Source: Armatimonadota bacterium (GTDB lineage Bacteria; Armatimonadota; Fimbriimonadia; Fimbriimonadales; Fimbriimonadaceae). Taken from it: a stretch of 64,000 bases of DNA. A model generated the notes under the pieces. The model did not search any database. It saw only the letters and a list, made by a program, of their open reading frames with translations, and was not told where the DNA came from. The stretch is taken from NCBI GenBank assembly GCA_025360125.1, contig JANYCU010000045.1:310001-374000 (forward strand). The letters are read 5' to 3'. The position numbers and the translations under genes were made by a program. Below, piece after piece: positions 41,329 through 51,464 of this stretch (position 1 is the first letter of the stretch; each line of letters begins with the position of its first letter).

Positions 41329-44300
41329 ATGTGGAACGTACCATTACGGTTCGTGGTGATGTGGGCACCAATAGTTGCAGTCTCTGTAGGCGGCGGCATT
41401 TATCTCTACGAATTTGGCCAAACCATTTTGTCGCCCGGAACCGGATTCACGATGGATTACCCGACGAAGACGGGCTCCCTTAAAATAACCTGCAAGACTT
41501 ATTCCATTGACCTCGTGCAACAAGTGGTCATTATCGACCAACTCGTCATTCGAAAACAAGATAATTCGCTGTTTGCGCGGGTTCCCCACGTTGTTGCGAC
41601 AGGTATCGCGATTGATCAAGGGTTAGCGCCGAAAGTTCAACTGAAAGACGCCGAACTCTGGGTGGATCGAGACTCCAAAGGCGATCTCGATATCCTTAAC
41701 CTTTTCCAAAAGTCCGAAGGGACTTCATCACAACAACCTTGGCAGGTCAGTATTCGAGACTCCGTTGTCCATTTTACGGATCATACGGTGCCGGGCGTTG
41801 CCAAAAACGATATCGAATTGTCAACGGGCAACTTCGTTGGCCTTGGAGACCACATCGAAGGGGGATCGTCCGTCACCATTCCCGGGCTGCTCAAAGGCGA
41901 ACTTACGGTCAAGAGTCACAACGGAAATACCGTCCTTGCGGGCAACAACATCACGGCCAAAATCAGCCCCGTACTTGCGCGCCTGAGGGCGGGTAACGAG
42001 AAAAAATGGATCGAACAGATTAGGCCGCTCATGATCTCTGAAGGTACAGCTCTCGGGAATTTTTCGGTGGAGATTAAGGACAAACCAGTCATTTTCGCTT
42101 CGGTAAACCTCGATGCATCAGGGGTTGGTTGGGACACTTACCGCGCCGACAAGGTTAAATTCTCAGGCTCAATCAGTGAACAGGGACTGGATGGAACTCT
42201 GAAGTTTCAAGATAAAGCGATAACGGGCGAATTTGAAGGATCGATGGTCTATCAGTACGGCAATACGAAGAAGCCCTCGATCGCAGGAAACGTGAAGGTG
42301 TCGGGTTTGAGCCCCAACTACCTCAGTACTTTCAAGGTCACTCTGCCGAAAGATATCACGTTTACGACCTCAAGTTCGCAAGGATACTTTACACTCCAAA
42401 ACGGAGTCTTTGGCTGGAACGGAAAATCCGAACTGACCTCCGCAAGCATCTACGGGGTAAAGATTCCCCAACTGAAAGGCGACGTAAAGCTTTTCGATAA
42501 TCAACTCGTTGCCACGGTCAAACCAACCGCCCTTGGCGCAACGATGATTGAAGGCAACTTCGGCCTAAATCTAAAATCGAATGCAATCTACGGTTCGTTC
42601 TCGACCCCTCAACTCAACGCAAAAGATTTTTCTCACTGGTTGCCTTCGAATGTATTGGAATCCAAGGCTCGGCTCGTCGGGCTGATCGACGGCACCCTAT
42701 CGAAGCCAAATATTTTAGTCAAAGGTTCAATTGATCCAAAGATCAAGATGTCAAATTCGACTTTGGTACTGAATCCAGCCGAGGTTGTCCTGCGATACGA
42801 CGGCACGAAGTTTCAGTTAGATCGTTTGGCGATGAACGATAAAACAGGTTCGTTGTATGCCTCAGGAAGCATCGACTTGAAAAAAGGGCTGAATGTTCGA
42901 GTCGTTGGAAACAACATTGACTTAGCGAAGCTTGCCGAAAAGTCTTCCGGAAAATTCGATTTTCAAGGCCAAATTACCGGAAAACTCAACAACCCAACTT
43001 ATGGAGGGAAAATGCAGGGCTACCGGATTGGTTACACAGGAATTCCTGGCACCATCGTAGCGGTTGCAACTGACTTTTCGGGCAACCAAAAGGGAATCAA
43101 CTTCCAGCAATTCGACGCGATGAGCGGCGCGAGCCAAATCACCGGTCAACTTGGAATTGGCTTTGCCGACCAAAAAATGGACGGCCTCTTTGCCGTAAAC
43201 GGAATCGAAGTTTCCGACCTCTATGAAGGCCCCGTTGGTGGGGTTCTTGACCTCAAAGATGTCGTGCTTGGAGGAACCTTTTCGAAGCCAATAGTAAACG
43301 GAACCTTTGAAGCAAGTAAGATCCTTGCTTATAATTTCGCGGTTGATTCAGCAAAGGGGCACGTCTCGTTCGATGGTGAAAAGCTTCGAATCTCTGACGC
43401 AAATGCCCAAATGTCGAAGGGGTCAATCACGGAGATTTCGGCTGAACTCGATGCCAAAACCAAGACCGGAAGAGTTGAGTCGAAATTCCAAAAGCTAGAT
43501 CTATCCGATGTCGCCAATACGATTCGACAGACCGCGAAAGACTCAAAAAATCAAGATCTCGAGAACCTCCTTGGTGAGCTCTCAATCAAAGGTGCCACTT
43601 CGGGCACCATTGAAGTTTCAATCAATAACGGAATTTGGTCGGGCCTCAAAAGCAACGGTCGTGTCGATGATGTCTTAGTCAACAATGCCATCATTGGTTC
43701 GGGCGAATGGGATGCATCGTACGACAGCAAACAATGGGTTAGTAACGCCTTTATTGGTTCTTTGGCCGAATATTTTCGCATCGACAACGCCCTCTATAAT
43801 CCAACTTCTGGCCAAATCGGAGGAGAGTTCCTCTCCTATCAAATCCCAATCCGGGAACTGATCCTTGCATCAACTCCAAGCTTACGTCTCACGCCGGAAG
43901 GCGCCTCGAATCTTGATAAGGTCAACGGGAAACTTGCGTCGCTTGCCCGGTTTTCGGGAACAGTCAAGAATCCAATTCTCGAGGTTCCGGAATTTGAAAT
44001 CTCCGGAATCAACCTTGGCAATGACGAAACTGGCCGAACCGATCTTGGCACCTTTTCACTCAAAGCAAACTATGCCGACAAAGTTTTCACGATCTCAGAT
44101 GGATTGCTTCAAGGTCCCAAGCTTTCAAAAATTACCCTGCCCTTCTCGGGAATCATCAATCTGCCCAATAACCTTGCGATTCCGGACGGAACGGCAAAGC
44201 TGTCCGGGACCATCAAAGCTGACGAAATTGTAGACTGGAAAAACTATAGCCTCAATCTATCCGCTTCAATGTTCGGATTTCCATTGAGCAAGTTCTCATC

Positions 44301-46158
44301 TGTCGCTCCAGCGTTTAAGGACGTTGACGTAAAGGTTACGAATGCAACCTTTCAGATGAAAGGAACCGGAGAAAAGCCTCAGCTCGATGGACACGTGTCG
44401 TTGACCGCGGCCCTTACACCGCAAGGAAACAAAGTAGTCGATGGAATTTTGGCGAGTCGGCTAACGCTGGATAGTGATGTCAGTGCAAAGCCAATTGCCA
44501 ATGGCGAAACCAGCTCTATTCAATTGGAAACAAAGGGCGTTTTTAAGTTTAGTGAACTTGAAGGGAATGTCAATTCAAAAATAGTGCTCAATTCTTCGTT
44601 CAGCATTGACGAAAAGGCTCCTTTTGTAGTCTCGGCAAAATTAAACGGCGAGCGAGATTTTTCGGCAATGGCCAAACAATTGCCGGGGGTAGTTATCGGA
44701 CAAAGTGGCGCCAAAATCAGTGGTGGCGTCGAGATCGGCGGAACCTATGCTGATCGAAAATTTACCGGAGGCTTTGACCTCAAACTAGATTCGATCAAAT
44801 CAACCAACCTCCAGCCCATGATCGGAAAGCCGATCGATCTCATTTTGAAGGACCTGACTGCTTCTGCCGCTTTTGAAAATGATCCAAAGTCAGGGCTTGT
44901 TCTCCGAACGAAGGCTGCAGGCACTACCAATTACTCAAGACTTGACCCCAACGATCCCGATCAGGGGTATTTCAAATATGAGAGCCGGGTCGATATTAGT
45001 GATCTGATGAAGCCAAATCTAGGGAACATTGATTGGATGAAGTCGGAAATCCTCGATGGATCACTGGCGTTTAAGAATGTAGGCGTCTATCAATCGTTTG
45101 CCCAAAAGGCATCGGGACAAGGCACCATATTGACCGAAACAGGCAAGCCAATCAAGATCAGCGGCACGCTCATGAAGCCCAAATTCTTCGGTGACATCTA
45201 TTTTGATGATATCGTCACAACCGTGCCCGTCCTAAACGCCACGAAAGAATCTTCAGATGTGCCAACAATAGAACCCGAATTTGACCTCCGATTCTTCTCA
45301 AATTCACCCATGAGCATCAACTCTCAGTTGACCTCGGTAAATGCAAAAGGTGTAGGTTTTCTTAAGGGAACCTTATCAAATCTTAAATCAGAGGGGACTC
45401 TGACCGTCGAACGAGGCAGTCTGACCTTGCCCGGCGGAACCGTCAAATTGACCCCCGACGGAACAATTGGGTTTAAGTATGATTCGTCGATCCCGATTAA
45501 CCAGGCAAAGCTCATCGCTGACCTCCACGGTGAAACGTCACTAACCGCTCTCAAGAACAATGTCACCCCCGAACGCTACGAAATTTCCCTTGATATTACT
45601 GGCGACATCCTATCTGCCGATGGACTGATCATCTCGGCTTCCAGTCAACCAGGAGACCTCTCCCAAGATCGAATTCTTCAGTTGTTAGGTCGAACCGACC
45701 TGTTGCAATCTCTGCTAAAATCTGGCGTCAATTCGAATATCGAAAACCAACTGAAAAACGCGGTTGCCGAGCACGTGCTCCCTTGGGTGTTCCAAGGGAT
45801 TACCAACGATTTAGCCAAGAACTTTAAGCTCGACTACCTCGCAGTAGATTACAACGCATTCGAACAAGCTTCTGTGTCGTTCGCAAAGTCGATCGGCAGC
45901 GGGTTCTTTCTGCAAGGCCGCCAACAGCTCTTCCAACCACTACCCGGCCAGCCAACGGCATACGATTTTCGAATCGCATATCGCCCTACAAAAGGGCCAA
46001 ACTCAATTCGGGCCCTCTCCTTCTCGCTGGGTACCGATCAATTGAGACCATACAAACTTTCAATCGACTTTACCAATCGAATTCGAACCCGAAAAGCAGC
46101 GTTCAAGAGCTTCTCGTGGCTGGACCGTACAATAAAACCGATCGATCCAAAAGAGTAA
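41329..46158 (+). CDS. tamB: TamB/AsmA-like translocation module protein (DUF490)
   Basis: This 1609-residue protein has a short N-terminal membrane anchor (VVMWAPIVAVSVGGGIYLYEF) and a very long run of beta-strand repeats. Its C-terminal DUF490 domain is recognisable from VERGSLTLPGGTVKLTPDG to LSQDRILQLLGRTDLLQSLL, ending near residue 1600. TamB-type proteins bridge the periplasm and move phospholipids or assist outer membrane protein assembly. Its place directly before bamA and skp supports an outer membrane biogenesis role. Confidence 0.9.
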   Translation: MWNVPLRFVVMWAPIVAVSVGGGIYLYEFGQTILSPGTGFTMDYPTKTGSLKITCKTYSIDLVQQVVIIDQLVIRKQDNSLFARVPHVVATGIAIDQGLAPKVQLKDAELWVDRDSKGDLDILNLFQKSEGTSSQQPWQVSIRDSVVHFTDHTVPGVAKNDIELSTGNFVGLGDHIEGGSSVTIPGLLKGELTVKSHNGNTVLAGNNITAKISPVLARLRAGNEKKWIEQIRPLMISEGTALGNFSVEIKDKPVIFASVNLDASGVGWDTYRADKVKFSGSISEQGLDGTLKFQDKAITGEFEGSMVYQYGNTKKPSIAGNVKVSGLSPNYLSTFKVTLPKDITFTTSSSQGYFTLQNGVFGWNGKSELTSASIYGVKIPQLKGDVKLFDNQLVATVKPTALGATMIEGNFGLNLKSNAIYGSFSTPQLNAKDFSHWLPSNVLESKARLVGLIDGTLSKPNILVKGSIDPKIKMSNSTLVLNPAEVVLRYDGTKFQLDRLAMNDKTGSLYASGSIDLKKGLNVRVVGNNIDLAKLAEKSSGKFDFQGQITGKLNNPTYGGKMQGYRIGYTGIPGTIVAVATDFSGNQKGINFQQFDAMSGASQITGQLGIGFADQKMDGLFAVNGIEVSDLYEGPVGGVLDLKDVVLGGTFSKPIVNGTFEASKILAYNFAVDSAKGHVSFDGEKLRISDANAQMSKGSITEISAELDAKTKTGRVESKFQKLDLSDVANTIRQTAKDSKNQDLENLLGELSIKGATSGTIEVSINNGIWSGLKSNGRVDDVLVNNAIIGSGEWDASYDSKQWVSNAFIGSLAEYFRIDNALYNPTSGQIGGEFLSYQIPIRELILASTPSLRLTPEGASNLDKVNGKLASLARFSGTVKNPILEVPEFEISGINLGNDETGRTDLGTFSLKANYADKVFTISDGLLQGPKLSKITLPFSGIINLPNNLAIPDGTAKLSGTIKADEIVDWKNYSLNLSASMFGFPLSKFSSVAPAFKDVDVKVTNATFQMKGTGEKPQLDGHVSLTAALTPQGNKVVDGILASRLTLDSDVSAKPIANGETSSIQLETKGVFKFSELEGNVNSKIVLNSSFSIDEKAPFVVSAKLNGERDFSAMAKQLPGVVIGQSGAKISGGVEIGGTYADRKFTGGFDLKLDSIKSTNLQPMIGKPIDLILKDLTASAAFENDPKSGLVLRTKAAGTTNYSRLDPNDPDQGYFKYESRVDISDLMKPNLGNIDWMKSEILDGSLAFKNVGVYQSFAQKASGQGTILTETGKPIKISGTLMKPKFFGDIYFDDIVTTVPVLNATKESSDVPTIEPEFDLRFFSNSPMSINSQLTSVNAKGVGFLKGTLSNLKSEGTLTVERGSLTLPGGTVKLTPDGTIGFKYDSSIPINQAKLIADLHGETSLTALKNNVTPERYEISLDITGDILSADGLIISASSQPGDLSQDRILQLLGRTDLLQSLLKSGVNSNIENQLKNAVAEHVLPWVFQGITNDLAKNFKLDYLAVDYNAFEQASVSFAKSIGSGFFLQGRQQLFQPLPGQPTAYDFRIAYRPTKGPNSIRALSFSLGTDQLRPYKLSIDFTNRIRTRKAAFKSFSWLDRTIKPIDPKE

Positions 46159-46208
46159 TTTAGTGGCCGAATCTGTAGGCATCCAGTTCGTTTCAAGAGT
46201 CAAATTAA

Positions 46209-46254
46209 ACGGTGGAATCACTTGCCTGAATGGTTAGAAGAATAATTCCACCGT
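46209..46254. promoter_or_regulatory. 10-bp perfect inverted repeat between tamB and bamA
   Basis: ACGGTGGAAT (46209-46218) and ATTCCACCGT (46245-46254) form a perfect stem with a 26-nt loop and no T-run after it. It could be an operator, an mRNA processing hairpin or a weak terminator separating tamB from bamA. Confidence 0.5.
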
Positions 46255-46331
46255 ATCTCTCTCCAAAACTATACGTCCCAAATAAATAAGGCAGGTACAT
46301 TTATGGTGTCTGCGTCGGGGGATTGAATTTA

Positions 46332-48158
46332 GTGCTGGCTCGAATCATAAATATCGCGTGTCTCGTCACCTTAACCGCCGTTGCGTTTGCGCAGCAAGAC
46401 TCGGGGAAGATTGACGAGATCATCATCCGAGGGAACAAACGGGTTTCAGAACCCGTTATTCGAGCAACCATGCGGGTCAAAGTTGGCCAGCTTCTCAATA
46501 TCGGAGCGATAAAGGCAGACTGTCAAGCCATCCGTGATATGGGTTGGTTCTCAAAGGTTGATTACACCACTACAAACTCCTCCAATACCACCGGGAGTTC
46601 TTGGAAAGTTGTTATCGACATCCAAGAATATGAAGTCGTCAAGGAAGTTGCAATTGTCGGAAATTCGACCGCAATGAAAACCGAGGACCTTCTCAAAGCC
46701 GTCACCTTCCGCCCTGCACCCGGCACCAAAGAAGCCGACCTCAAGCCGTTTAATAACGCGGAAATGAAGCCCACGGGTGACGCCATCGCCAAACTGTATA
46801 ACGAAAAAGGATTATTTGGTCGAGTAGAAGGAGTTGGACCAGATCCGTTCAGCCCTACCACCGTCATTATCAAAATTCGAGAGTCGATCATCAACTCGAT
46901 CACGATCGAAGGGTTTACGAATACAAAGCAAAGCGTCTTTGACCGACTCATCAAGTCAAAGCCAGGGCAACCGTACAGCTTGCTCGAATGGAACCGAGAC
47001 ATCACCCGAATTGCCAACACTCAGTGGTTCGAGAAATTTAACCCAACTTTCCCAAGTCTAAGTGACCAAGGCGAAGGTCTCGTCGACTTAAAAATTAGCC
47101 TCGACGACGCCCGAACCGGACTGTTTAATGCAGGTCTGGTTCTGGACCCCCAAAACTCACTCGCAGGTGCAGTGAGCTATTCAGACTCAAACTTCATGGG
47201 TTCCGGACAAAGCGTCGGTTTTAACCTCACTCAGGCAACGAAAGGCGTCGGAGGAAGTGTCAGCTTAGACTACGCTAATCCGTTCATGGATTCCCATGAC
47301 ACCGCCTTTCGAATGTCAGTCTACGACCGACTCATCTATCGATTCTCGAACGGAGCGTTAAACGGATCTTCATCGACATCTGATGCGTATCAGGAACGAA
47401 GAAGGGGCATCACGAGTTCATTCACGAGGCCAGTCTCGAACAGCAAAAGCTACGGAATATCAACGAGACTTGAAACTATCCACACCCTCAATGCTCCCGC
47501 CAATGCACCAGTTGTTCCGTATGTTCGGCAAGATGGAGAAGTTGGATCGGTCGGACTATCCAGCATCATCAACACTCGCGATCTTGACTTTGATCCATCG
47601 AGAGGCACCTACATTCGATTTGACCTCGAACCAGGCTATTCGGTTATTAAGCCTTCAACTACAACAGACCTTCGAAATCCGCCCCCTGGTCGATACACCT
47701 TTGCTAAAATCGGCTTCGATTTCCGAACCTACTTCACAAAGAATAAGAAGATGCGAACCAAGGATGACAGCTCGCGAGAAGTCTTTGCCCTTCGACTAAG
47801 AGCCGGAACCGAAACTGGTACGGTGCCATTTTTCGAGCAATACTTCGCTGGCGGCAACGACTCAGTCCGAGGCTATAACGAAGACCGATTCTGGGGTCGA
47901 AACATGGTCGTCGGAACATTCGAATACCGAAAGCCGATTCAAGAACAGTTCAGCCTCGTCGGATTCATCGACTACGGCGGTGCATGGGGCGGCTACGCAG
48001 GAATCAAAGACTTCGAACAGGCCAGTGAGGCGAACTTCCACTACGGTTATGGATTAGGACTCCGATTCCGAACACCGTTGGGACCTATTCGACTCGATTA
48101 TGCGTTTAATGATAAGGGCGGATCACGGGCCCACTTTATGATTGGAACAAGCTTCTAA
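46332..48158 (+). CDS. bamA: Outer membrane protein assembly factor BamA
   Basis: The start is taken as GTG at 46332, which has GGGGGA 9 nt upstream; the in-frame TTG at 46323 abuts that site and cannot use it. The signal peptide is LARIINIACLVTLTAVAFAQ. POTRA repeats follow (IDEIIIRGNKRVSEPVI, then VKEVAIVGNSTAM, then INSITIEGFTNTKQSV). From about residue 300 comes an Omp85 beta-barrel with the conserved FAGGNDSVRGYNEDRFWG lid-lock region, ending in GTSF. It is the central insertase for outer membrane proteins. About 608 residues, shorter than the 5-POTRA E. coli protein, consistent with three or so POTRAs. Confidence 0.94.
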   Translation: MLARIINIACLVTLTAVAFAQQDSGKIDEIIIRGNKRVSEPVIRATMRVKVGQLLNIGAIKADCQAIRDMGWFSKVDYTTTNSSNTTGSSWKVVIDIQEYEVVKEVAIVGNSTAMKTEDLLKAVTFRPAPGTKEADLKPFNNAEMKPTGDAIAKLYNEKGLFGRVEGVGPDPFSPTTVIIKIRESIINSITIEGFTNTKQSVFDRLIKSKPGQPYSLLEWNRDITRIANTQWFEKFNPTFPSLSDQGEGLVDLKISLDDARTGLFNAGLVLDPQNSLAGAVSYSDSNFMGSGQSVGFNLTQATKGVGGSVSLDYANPFMDSHDTAFRMSVYDRLIYRFSNGALNGSSSTSDAYQERRRGITSSFTRPVSNSKSYGISTRLETIHTLNAPANAPVVPYVRQDGEVGSVGLSSIINTRDLDFDPSRGTYIRFDLEPGYSVIKPSTTTDLRNPPPGRYTFAKIGFDFRTYFTKNKKMRTKDDSSREVFALRLRAGTETGTVPFFEQYFAGGNDSVRGYNEDRFWGRNMVVGTFEYRKPIQEQFSLVGFIDYGGAWGGYAGIKDFEQASEANFHYGYGLGLRFRTPLGPIRLDYAFNDKGGSRAHFMIGTSF

Positions 48159-48183
48159 AATAACACTAGGTACGAAAAAATAG

Positions 48184-48828
48184 ATGAATAGAACATATTG
48201 GACAGGATTTCTCTCAGGCACAACCGTTGTAGCCCTCGGTATGGTTGCCATATTGGCCGGAAGTGGCTTCCAAGGAGCAAATCAAAAAATTGGCGTTATT
48301 GACTCGGGCTTGGTAATGCAAGCCACTGCGGTCGCGAAGAACATGATTGAGGATGAAAAAAACCTTAAAACCGATCGAGAAACCGTCATGCAGTTCCTTC
48401 AACGATATCCGATCATCAAGAAGGAAGATGCCGAAAAATTCAAGAATTTGTCGATCAAAGTGAAAAAAACCGATGCCGAAAAGGCAGAGCTTGAAAAGTT
48501 AAAACTTGCAGCTCAAGATTCAGTCAACAAATTTAATGCACTTCAACTCAAGTCAAGCCCGACGCAAGATGAACTGAAATTGTTAGATGAATACCGAAAT
48601 CGAAAGAATGAGATGGATGATTATCTTCAAGGTCTCTTCAAGGATTTCCAAACCGAGTACGCCAGCGTTCACGAGAAGGATCAAAACACCCTAACTGAGG
48701 CGTTTCGAACTGCCGTCAATGAAGTGGGTAAGAAACAAGCGTTTACAGTGGTAATCGACAAAGCAGTTGCTCCATACGGCGCAAACGACATTACCGACGA
48801 AGTAACCAAAGCCGCCGCTAAGAAATGA
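48184..48828 (+). CDS. Skp/OmpH-family periplasmic chaperone (first copy)
   Basis: This 214-residue protein has an N-terminal signal-anchor (residues 6-28) and an OmpH beta start (KIGVIDSGLVMQ). A long charged coiled coil (about 60-160) follows, then the family's C-terminal strands (AFTVVIDKAVAPYGANDITDEV). Skp-type chaperones form trimeric tentacles that hold unfolded barrel proteins for BamA. The gene lies 25 bp after bamA and overlaps the second copy by 4 nt. Confidence 0.87.
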   Translation: MNRTYWTGFLSGTTVVALGMVAILAGSGFQGANQKIGVIDSGLVMQATAVAKNMIEDEKNLKTDRETVMQFLQRYPIIKKEDAEKFKNLSIKVKKTDAEKAELEKLKLAAQDSVNKFNALQLKSSPTQDELKLLDEYRNRKNEMDDYLQGLFKDFQTEYASVHEKDQNTLTEAFRTAVNEVGKKQAFTVVIDKAVAPYGANDITDEVTKAAAKK

Positions 48829-49463
48829 AGCAACAACGCCTAGCTTGGTCAGGATGGATTGCCGCCGCCGGTTTAGCCGGAGTAATGGTTGGCAGCGGCT
48901 TTCAGGCCACATCGATCAAGCTAGGAGTTGTTGACCTTAATGGGGTCATCGACAAAAGCGAGGTTGGGAAACTCGCCAAAAAGAATTTCGATGACATGAA
49001 GAAGTCCCGCGAGTCATTGTTAGAGTTTATTGACCAATATCGCATCCTCACCATTGAACAGGCAACGAGAATCAAAGATCTCATGCTCAAAAAGGAACGG
49101 ACAAAACCAGAAGATGCCGAACTTGATCGGATCAAAGCTGACGTCATTGCAACCAGCAAACGGTCTCAAGAGCTGGCCACAAAAGCAAATTTGACTCCCG
49201 AAGAACGGACCCTGGTAGAAGATTTTTCGCGCCGAAGTCAAATCATTAACGACCTCTCCAATCGTTGGCTCCGAGAGTTCTCCGATGAAATGAGAAACTG
49301 GATGTCCGATCGAAAGGACGAAAATTACCAAAAAGCCAGAATAGCAGTCAACGAAGTGGCGGCGAAAGAAGGATATACAATAATCTTTGAGGGAACCGTG
49401 GCTTTATATGGCGCTAACGACATCACGGATCCAACGTTGGCCGCATTGAATGCAAAACCGTAG
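48825..49463 (+). CDS. Skp/OmpH-family periplasmic chaperone (second copy)
   Basis: A 212-residue paralogue of the preceding gene, with the same layout: anchor, IKLGVVDLNGVIDKS strand, coiled coil, and GYTIIFEGTVALYGANDITD end. The shared -YGANDIT- C-terminal motif shows that the two arose by duplication. They may form mixed trimers. It overlaps the lipoprotein gene downstream by 14 nt. Confidence 0.86.
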   Translation: MKQQRLAWSGWIAAAGLAGVMVGSGFQATSIKLGVVDLNGVIDKSEVGKLAKKNFDDMKKSRESLLEFIDQYRILTIEQATRIKDLMLKKERTKPEDAELDRIKADVIATSKRSQELATKANLTPEERTLVEDFSRRSQIINDLSNRWLREFSDEMRNWMSDRKDENYQKARIAVNEVAAKEGYTIIFEGTVALYGANDITDPTLAALNAKP

Positions 49464-50487
49464 GCTAGTCTTCTTCGTTTTCATCTTAACTGGATGCAGT
49501 CGGCAACCGGCAACCGTCACCGTGGATCTTGGTCAAGTTCCAGTCCTCGTTTCTCACCCCATCTCAATCCGCCAACTGAAGCCTGATCAAGGAAATCTTG
49601 ATGTCCCAAGTGCGAAAACCATTCCCGGGCAGCCAGAAGTTGAAATAGAGAACCTCAGGGCCGATGACAAGAAAGCAATCCAAGCCGAAGTCGAAAAGGA
49701 AACGGACAATGCCATTCATACTATTTCAAAACGGCTACAGGGATATTACAGTCGGGAAATCGACGACTTTTATAAAGCTGAATTCAGCAAATTGGGTCCG
49801 TACAATCAAACCATAAGAGAAGACTCTCTTCGAGAGATTCGTACCATCTTTGAGGCGTCCGCAAAAAAACGGGGTCCAGTTTTGACTCGGCTTACGTTCA
49901 TGACAAAATTTCCACCAAATGTCAACATAATTCCCTTCAACGAAAAGTCATTAACCCCGTTAGAAATCAAACGGCAAACAGAGATCCTAAACCTCAAGCG
50001 ATCATTAGTCGCACTTGATCATCAATACGACCAGGACATCATAGATCTCGAGAAGAGGAATACTTCAAAACTGGAAGCCAAAACGGAGAGGATTTTGGCC
50101 TCCATCGCGGCTCGTCAAAAGCAAATTGATGTTCGAGCGGAGGATGAAGCAACCAAGCTTGTCAAACGGTTTAGTTCAGGAATTTCAGAGCGAATTTTCA
50201 GTCGGTACACCTTTCAATTAAAGGAATTGCCGACAAAAACGGTGAACTTCCCCAAAATGCCTGCCCAAGTTGGGGTTCCGAGGGTAACTTTTGAGAGGAA
50301 TCTGCTGAATCGCGATGATCGGGCCGATCTATCCAAAGAACTGGAAGCGTTTCTGAGCCTAAATCATTACACCAGGGTGACCGAGAGCCAAGGTGCCAAA
50401 GACGTAACAAAGGAATTTATTGAATGGAGAACGAATCTCAAATCTGGACACTGGGAAAGTTGGCAGAAGTCCTCGGCGCAGAAGTAA
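49450..50487 (+). CDS. Probable lipoprotein with coiled-coil region
   Basis: This 345-residue protein has a lipobox LTGC at residues 13-16 after a hydrophobic start (LVFFVFI). It is then mostly charged and helical (YYSREIDDFYKAEFSKLG, LDHQYDQDIIDLEKRN), resembling an elongated Skp-like coiled coil. No named family is recognised. By position between the Skp copies and lpxD it likely acts in envelope assembly as an anchored partner of the chaperones. Its 3' end overlaps lpxD by 64 nt in another frame. Confidence 0.68.
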   Translation: MQNRRLVFFVFILTGCSRQPATVTVDLGQVPVLVSHPISIRQLKPDQGNLDVPSAKTIPGQPEVEIENLRADDKKAIQAEVEKETDNAIHTISKRLQGYYSREIDDFYKAEFSKLGPYNQTIREDSLREIRTIFEASAKKRGPVLTRLTFMTKFPPNVNIIPFNEKSLTPLEIKRQTEILNLKRSLVALDHQYDQDIIDLEKRNTSKLEAKTERILASIAARQKQIDVRAEDEATKLVKRFSSGISERIFSRYTFQLKELPTKTVNFPKMPAQVGVPRVTFERNLLNRDDRADLSKELEAFLSLNHYTRVTESQGAKDVTKEFIEWRTNLKSGHWESWQKSSAQK

Positions 50488-51464
50488 TTGGGTCCCCTGA
50501 TTTTGTGATTTCTGCACCCGCGAGTCTCAATTCGGACGAACCCCATGGCCTCGCCTTTGCCGAATCTCCCGAAACCCTAGAAGAAGCCATGCACAGCAAC
50601 GTGGGGGCTTTTATTGTCCCGTCCAGCGTCGAAGATTTTCCCAAGCCGGCAATGAGGCACCCCAAGCCCCGGGCGGCGTTTGGCCATCTCCTTTCCCTGT
50701 TTGATCGTCCCATCTTTCAGACTCCCGGCTGTCACCCTACCGCTGTTATTCATCCTTCCGTGGTCCTCGGCGATAATATTTCAATTGGTGCCTATGTGGT
50801 GATCGAATCGGGTTGCATCATCGATCCGGGGGCGACGATCATGCCGTTTTGTTTCATTGGCGAAAATTGCAAAGTTGGTGCCGGAACGGTTGTTTTGCCC
50901 CACGCAGTTCTGCTCCGCAACGTCACGTTAGGTACGAACTGCGAAATTGGGCCAGGAGCGATCCTGGGGCACGCCGGGTTCGGTTACTATTGGGATGGCA
51001 CGCAACAAGCCCGCGTTCCCCAAGTCGGAAATGTTATTATTGGTGACAACGTCGACATCGGCGCACTAACCGCCATCGATCGAGCTACTGCTGGCTCAAC
51101 GTCAATCGGCGATGGAAATAAGCTTGACAATCTTGTTCAAGTGGCCCATAACGTGAAAATAGGTAAGCACGGTGTCTTTGCAAGCCAAGTTGGAATCGCG
51201 GGAAGCAGCACAATTGGAGCCAGAAATATGGCTGGTGGGCAAAGTGGATATGCGGACCATGTCATTGTTGGAGACGATGTCATTCTCGCTGGTCGTTCCG
51301 GTGTCATGGGCACCATTAGCGATCCCGGCATTTATGGTGGAGCACCGTGCATGCCGATGAGACAATATCGGCGAGTTACCGTCATCCATGCGGACCTCCC
51401 CAATTTCGTCAATCGAATTCGGGCCTTAGAGCGAACAGTTAAAGAATTGGAAGGCAAAGATTGA
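50424..51464 (+). CDS. lpxD: UDP-3-O-acylglucosamine N-acyltransferase
   Basis: This 346-residue LpxD has an N-terminal uridine-binding domain (WTLGKLAEVLGAEVIG to about 100). A left-handed beta-helix of hexapeptide repeats follows (IHPSVVLGDNISIGAYVVIE onward), with the catalytic His in HNVKIGKHGVFASQVG. A C-terminal helix (FVNRIRALERTVKELEG) completes it. It transfers the second 3-hydroxyacyl chain to lipid A precursor. The start must be near 50424 because the N-terminal domain begins within six residues, so the 64-nt overlap with the upstream gene looks genuine. Confidence 0.94.
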   Translation: MENESQIWTLGKLAEVLGAEVIGSPDFVISAPASLNSDEPHGLAFAESPETLEEAMHSNVGAFIVPSSVEDFPKPAMRHPKPRAAFGHLLSLFDRPIFQTPGCHPTAVIHPSVVLGDNISIGAYVVIESGCIIDPGATIMPFCFIGENCKVGAGTVVLPHAVLLRNVTLGTNCEIGPGAILGHAGFGYYWDGTQQARVPQVGNVIIGDNVDIGALTAIDRATAGSTSIGDGNKLDNLVQVAHNVKIGKHGVFASQVGIAGSSTIGARNMAGGQSGYADHVIVGDDVILAGRSGVMGTISDPGIYGGAPCMPMRQYRRVTVIHADLPNFVNRIRALERTVKELEGKD

